Translations under genes and position numbers: made by a program | The notes under the pieces: model-generated | Seen by the model: the letters and a program-made list of their open reading frames with translations, nothing else | Databases searched by the model: none | Told to the model about the DNA's origin: nothing | Shown: positions 4,496-5,085 of the stretch, one piece after another | Numbering within the stretch: position 1 is the stretch's first letter | How the letters are laid out: every line of letters starts with the position of its first letter | Assembly: GCA_023451265.1 (NCBI GenBank) | Contig: JAEYAG010000121.1 | Coordinates: 1-5,085 of the forward strand | Length of the DNA: 5,085 nt | DNA from: Actinomycetes bacterium | GTDB taxonomy: Bacteria > Actinomycetota > Actinomycetes > Actinomycetales > Microbacteriaceae | Direction: 5' to 3'

Positions 4496-5085
4496 ATGGC
4501 CTCCTCCCCCGCATCCACGGCTCCCACCGCCCCCGCCAACCCCCGTTCGCGCGTCATCACCGCGAGCCTCATCGGCACCACGATCGAGTTCTACGACTTC
4601 TACGTCTACGCGACGGCGGCCGTGCTCGTCTTCCCCGTGCTCTTCTTCCCGACCGGTAACGACACCACGTCGCTCCTGTCGTCGTTCGCCGTCTTCGGCG
4701 CCGCGATGGTCGCCCGCCCGATCGGCGCGGTCATCTTTGGCCACTTCGGCGACCGCTTCGGCCGCAAGGCGACTCTCGTCGGGTCGCTGCTCACGATGGG
4801 CGTCGCGACGTTCCTCATCGGATGCCTCCCCACCTTCCACGACATCGGCTGGTGGGCCGCGCTGCTGCTGCTGATCCTGCGCCTCTTCCAGGGATTCGCG
4901 CTCGGCGGCGAGTGGTCCGGCGCCGCGCTGGTCGCCACCGAGAACGCCCCGAAGGGCAAGCGCGCCTGGTACGGCACCTTCCCGCAGCTGGGCGCCCCGA
5001 TCGGCTTCATCATCGCCAACACGGTCTTCCTCGTGATCTACTTCGCGCTGCCGCACCCGGACGGCGCGGGCCTGCAGTCCGAGGC
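4496..5085 (+). CDS. MHS-family (metabolite:proton symporter) major facilitator transporter, N-terminal part
   Basis: The reading frame stays open to the window edge, giving about 196 codons of a protein that is normally about 430-470 residues, so it is cut by the window and not broken. It encodes an inner-membrane secondary transporter. Seen: a Ser/Ala/Pro-rich cytoplasmic N-terminus (1-17); a first helix region with GTTIEFYDFYVYA (27-39), typical of the MHS group (ProP, ShiA and KgtP relatives); a second helix with VARPIGAVIFGHFGDR (72-87), leading into the MFS loop motif GDRFGRK (85-91); a third helix at about 93-111; and a fourth region LRLFQGFALGGEWSGA (128-143), followed by ENAP (149-152) and a basic stretch, another MHS hallmark. 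Substrates in this group include proline/betaine, shikimate, alpha-ketoglutarate and other organic acids; the visible part does not decide. The ATG at 4496 is the only usable start, though its ribosome site is weak (AGGTA at 4480-4484, 11 bases away). No visible link to riboflavin. Confidence 0.9.
   Translation, partial: MASSPASTAPTAPANPRSRVITASLIGTTIEFYDFYVYATAAVLVFPVLFFPTGNDTTSLLSSFAVFGAAMVARPIGAVIFGHFGDRFGRKATLVGSLLTMGVATFLIGCLPTFHDIGWWAALLLLILRLFQGFALGGEWSGAALVATENAPKGKRAWYGTFPQLGAPIGFIIANTVFLVIYFALPHPDGAGLQSE

Noticed and set aside
4362..4874. Possible leaderless GTG gene just after the TAGAGT box
   Set aside because: The product is Pro/Arg/Ser-rich without domains, and from 4496 it overlaps the MHS transporter in another frame. 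It is a compositional shadow.
4496..5085. Transporter as a riboflavin exporter or importer linked to the operon
   Set aside because: It carries MHS-family hallmarks, has a separate promoter and lies about 780 bases after ribH with no RFN element before it. Nothing in the sequence supports flavin transport.

Overview
The window is very GC-rich, and its coding third positions are almost all G or C. The protein sequences, compact operon style, TANNNT -10 boxes with leaderless starts, and frequent GGATGC/GCATCC words point to an actinobacterium. A Microbacterium-like member of the Microbacteriaceae is most likely; this is inference from sequence style, since no 16S or marker search was possible.

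Layout. Positions 1-263 hold a promoter -10 box, a well-conserved FMN riboswitch (RFN element, about 31-183) and an 80-nt leader with hairpins that could mask the ribosome binding site. Positions 264-3715 are a complete, tightly packed riboflavin operon, all on the + strand: ribD (264-1298), ribE (riboflavin synthase, 1300-1968), ribBA (1965-3245) and ribH (3242-3715). Gene junctions are a 1-nt gap and then two ATGA overlaps, so translation is probably coupled along the message. Positions 3716-3912 are non-coding. They contain a near-exact repeat of the ribH stop region and a long inverted repeat (3793-3859) that may end the operon transcript. Positions 3913-4263 encode a 116-residue four-helix membrane protein of unknown function that looks leaderless. 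Positions 4264-4495 are non-coding with a candidate promoter. From 4496 to the window edge lies the first ~196 codons of an MHS-family major facilitator transporter.

How the genes work together. RibBA makes both pathway inputs: the pyrimidine from GTP (GTP cyclohydrolase II half) and 3,4-dihydroxy-2-butanone 4-phosphate from ribulose 5-phosphate (RibB half). RibD deaminates and reduces the pyrimidine. RibH condenses the two branches to lumazine. RibE dismutates lumazine to riboflavin. The only step not encoded here is the intermediate dephosphorylation, usually done by HAD phosphatases located elsewhere. FMN, made from the end product, would close the feedback loop through the riboswitch. The two downstream genes appear to have their own promoters and show no sequence link to flavin metabolism.

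I found no undescribed multi-gene system. The points most worth a second look are the intergenic palindrome cluster after ribH, the ribH stop-region duplication, the altered DPNP loop in RibD, the riboswitch expression platform, and the over-represented GGATGC word.
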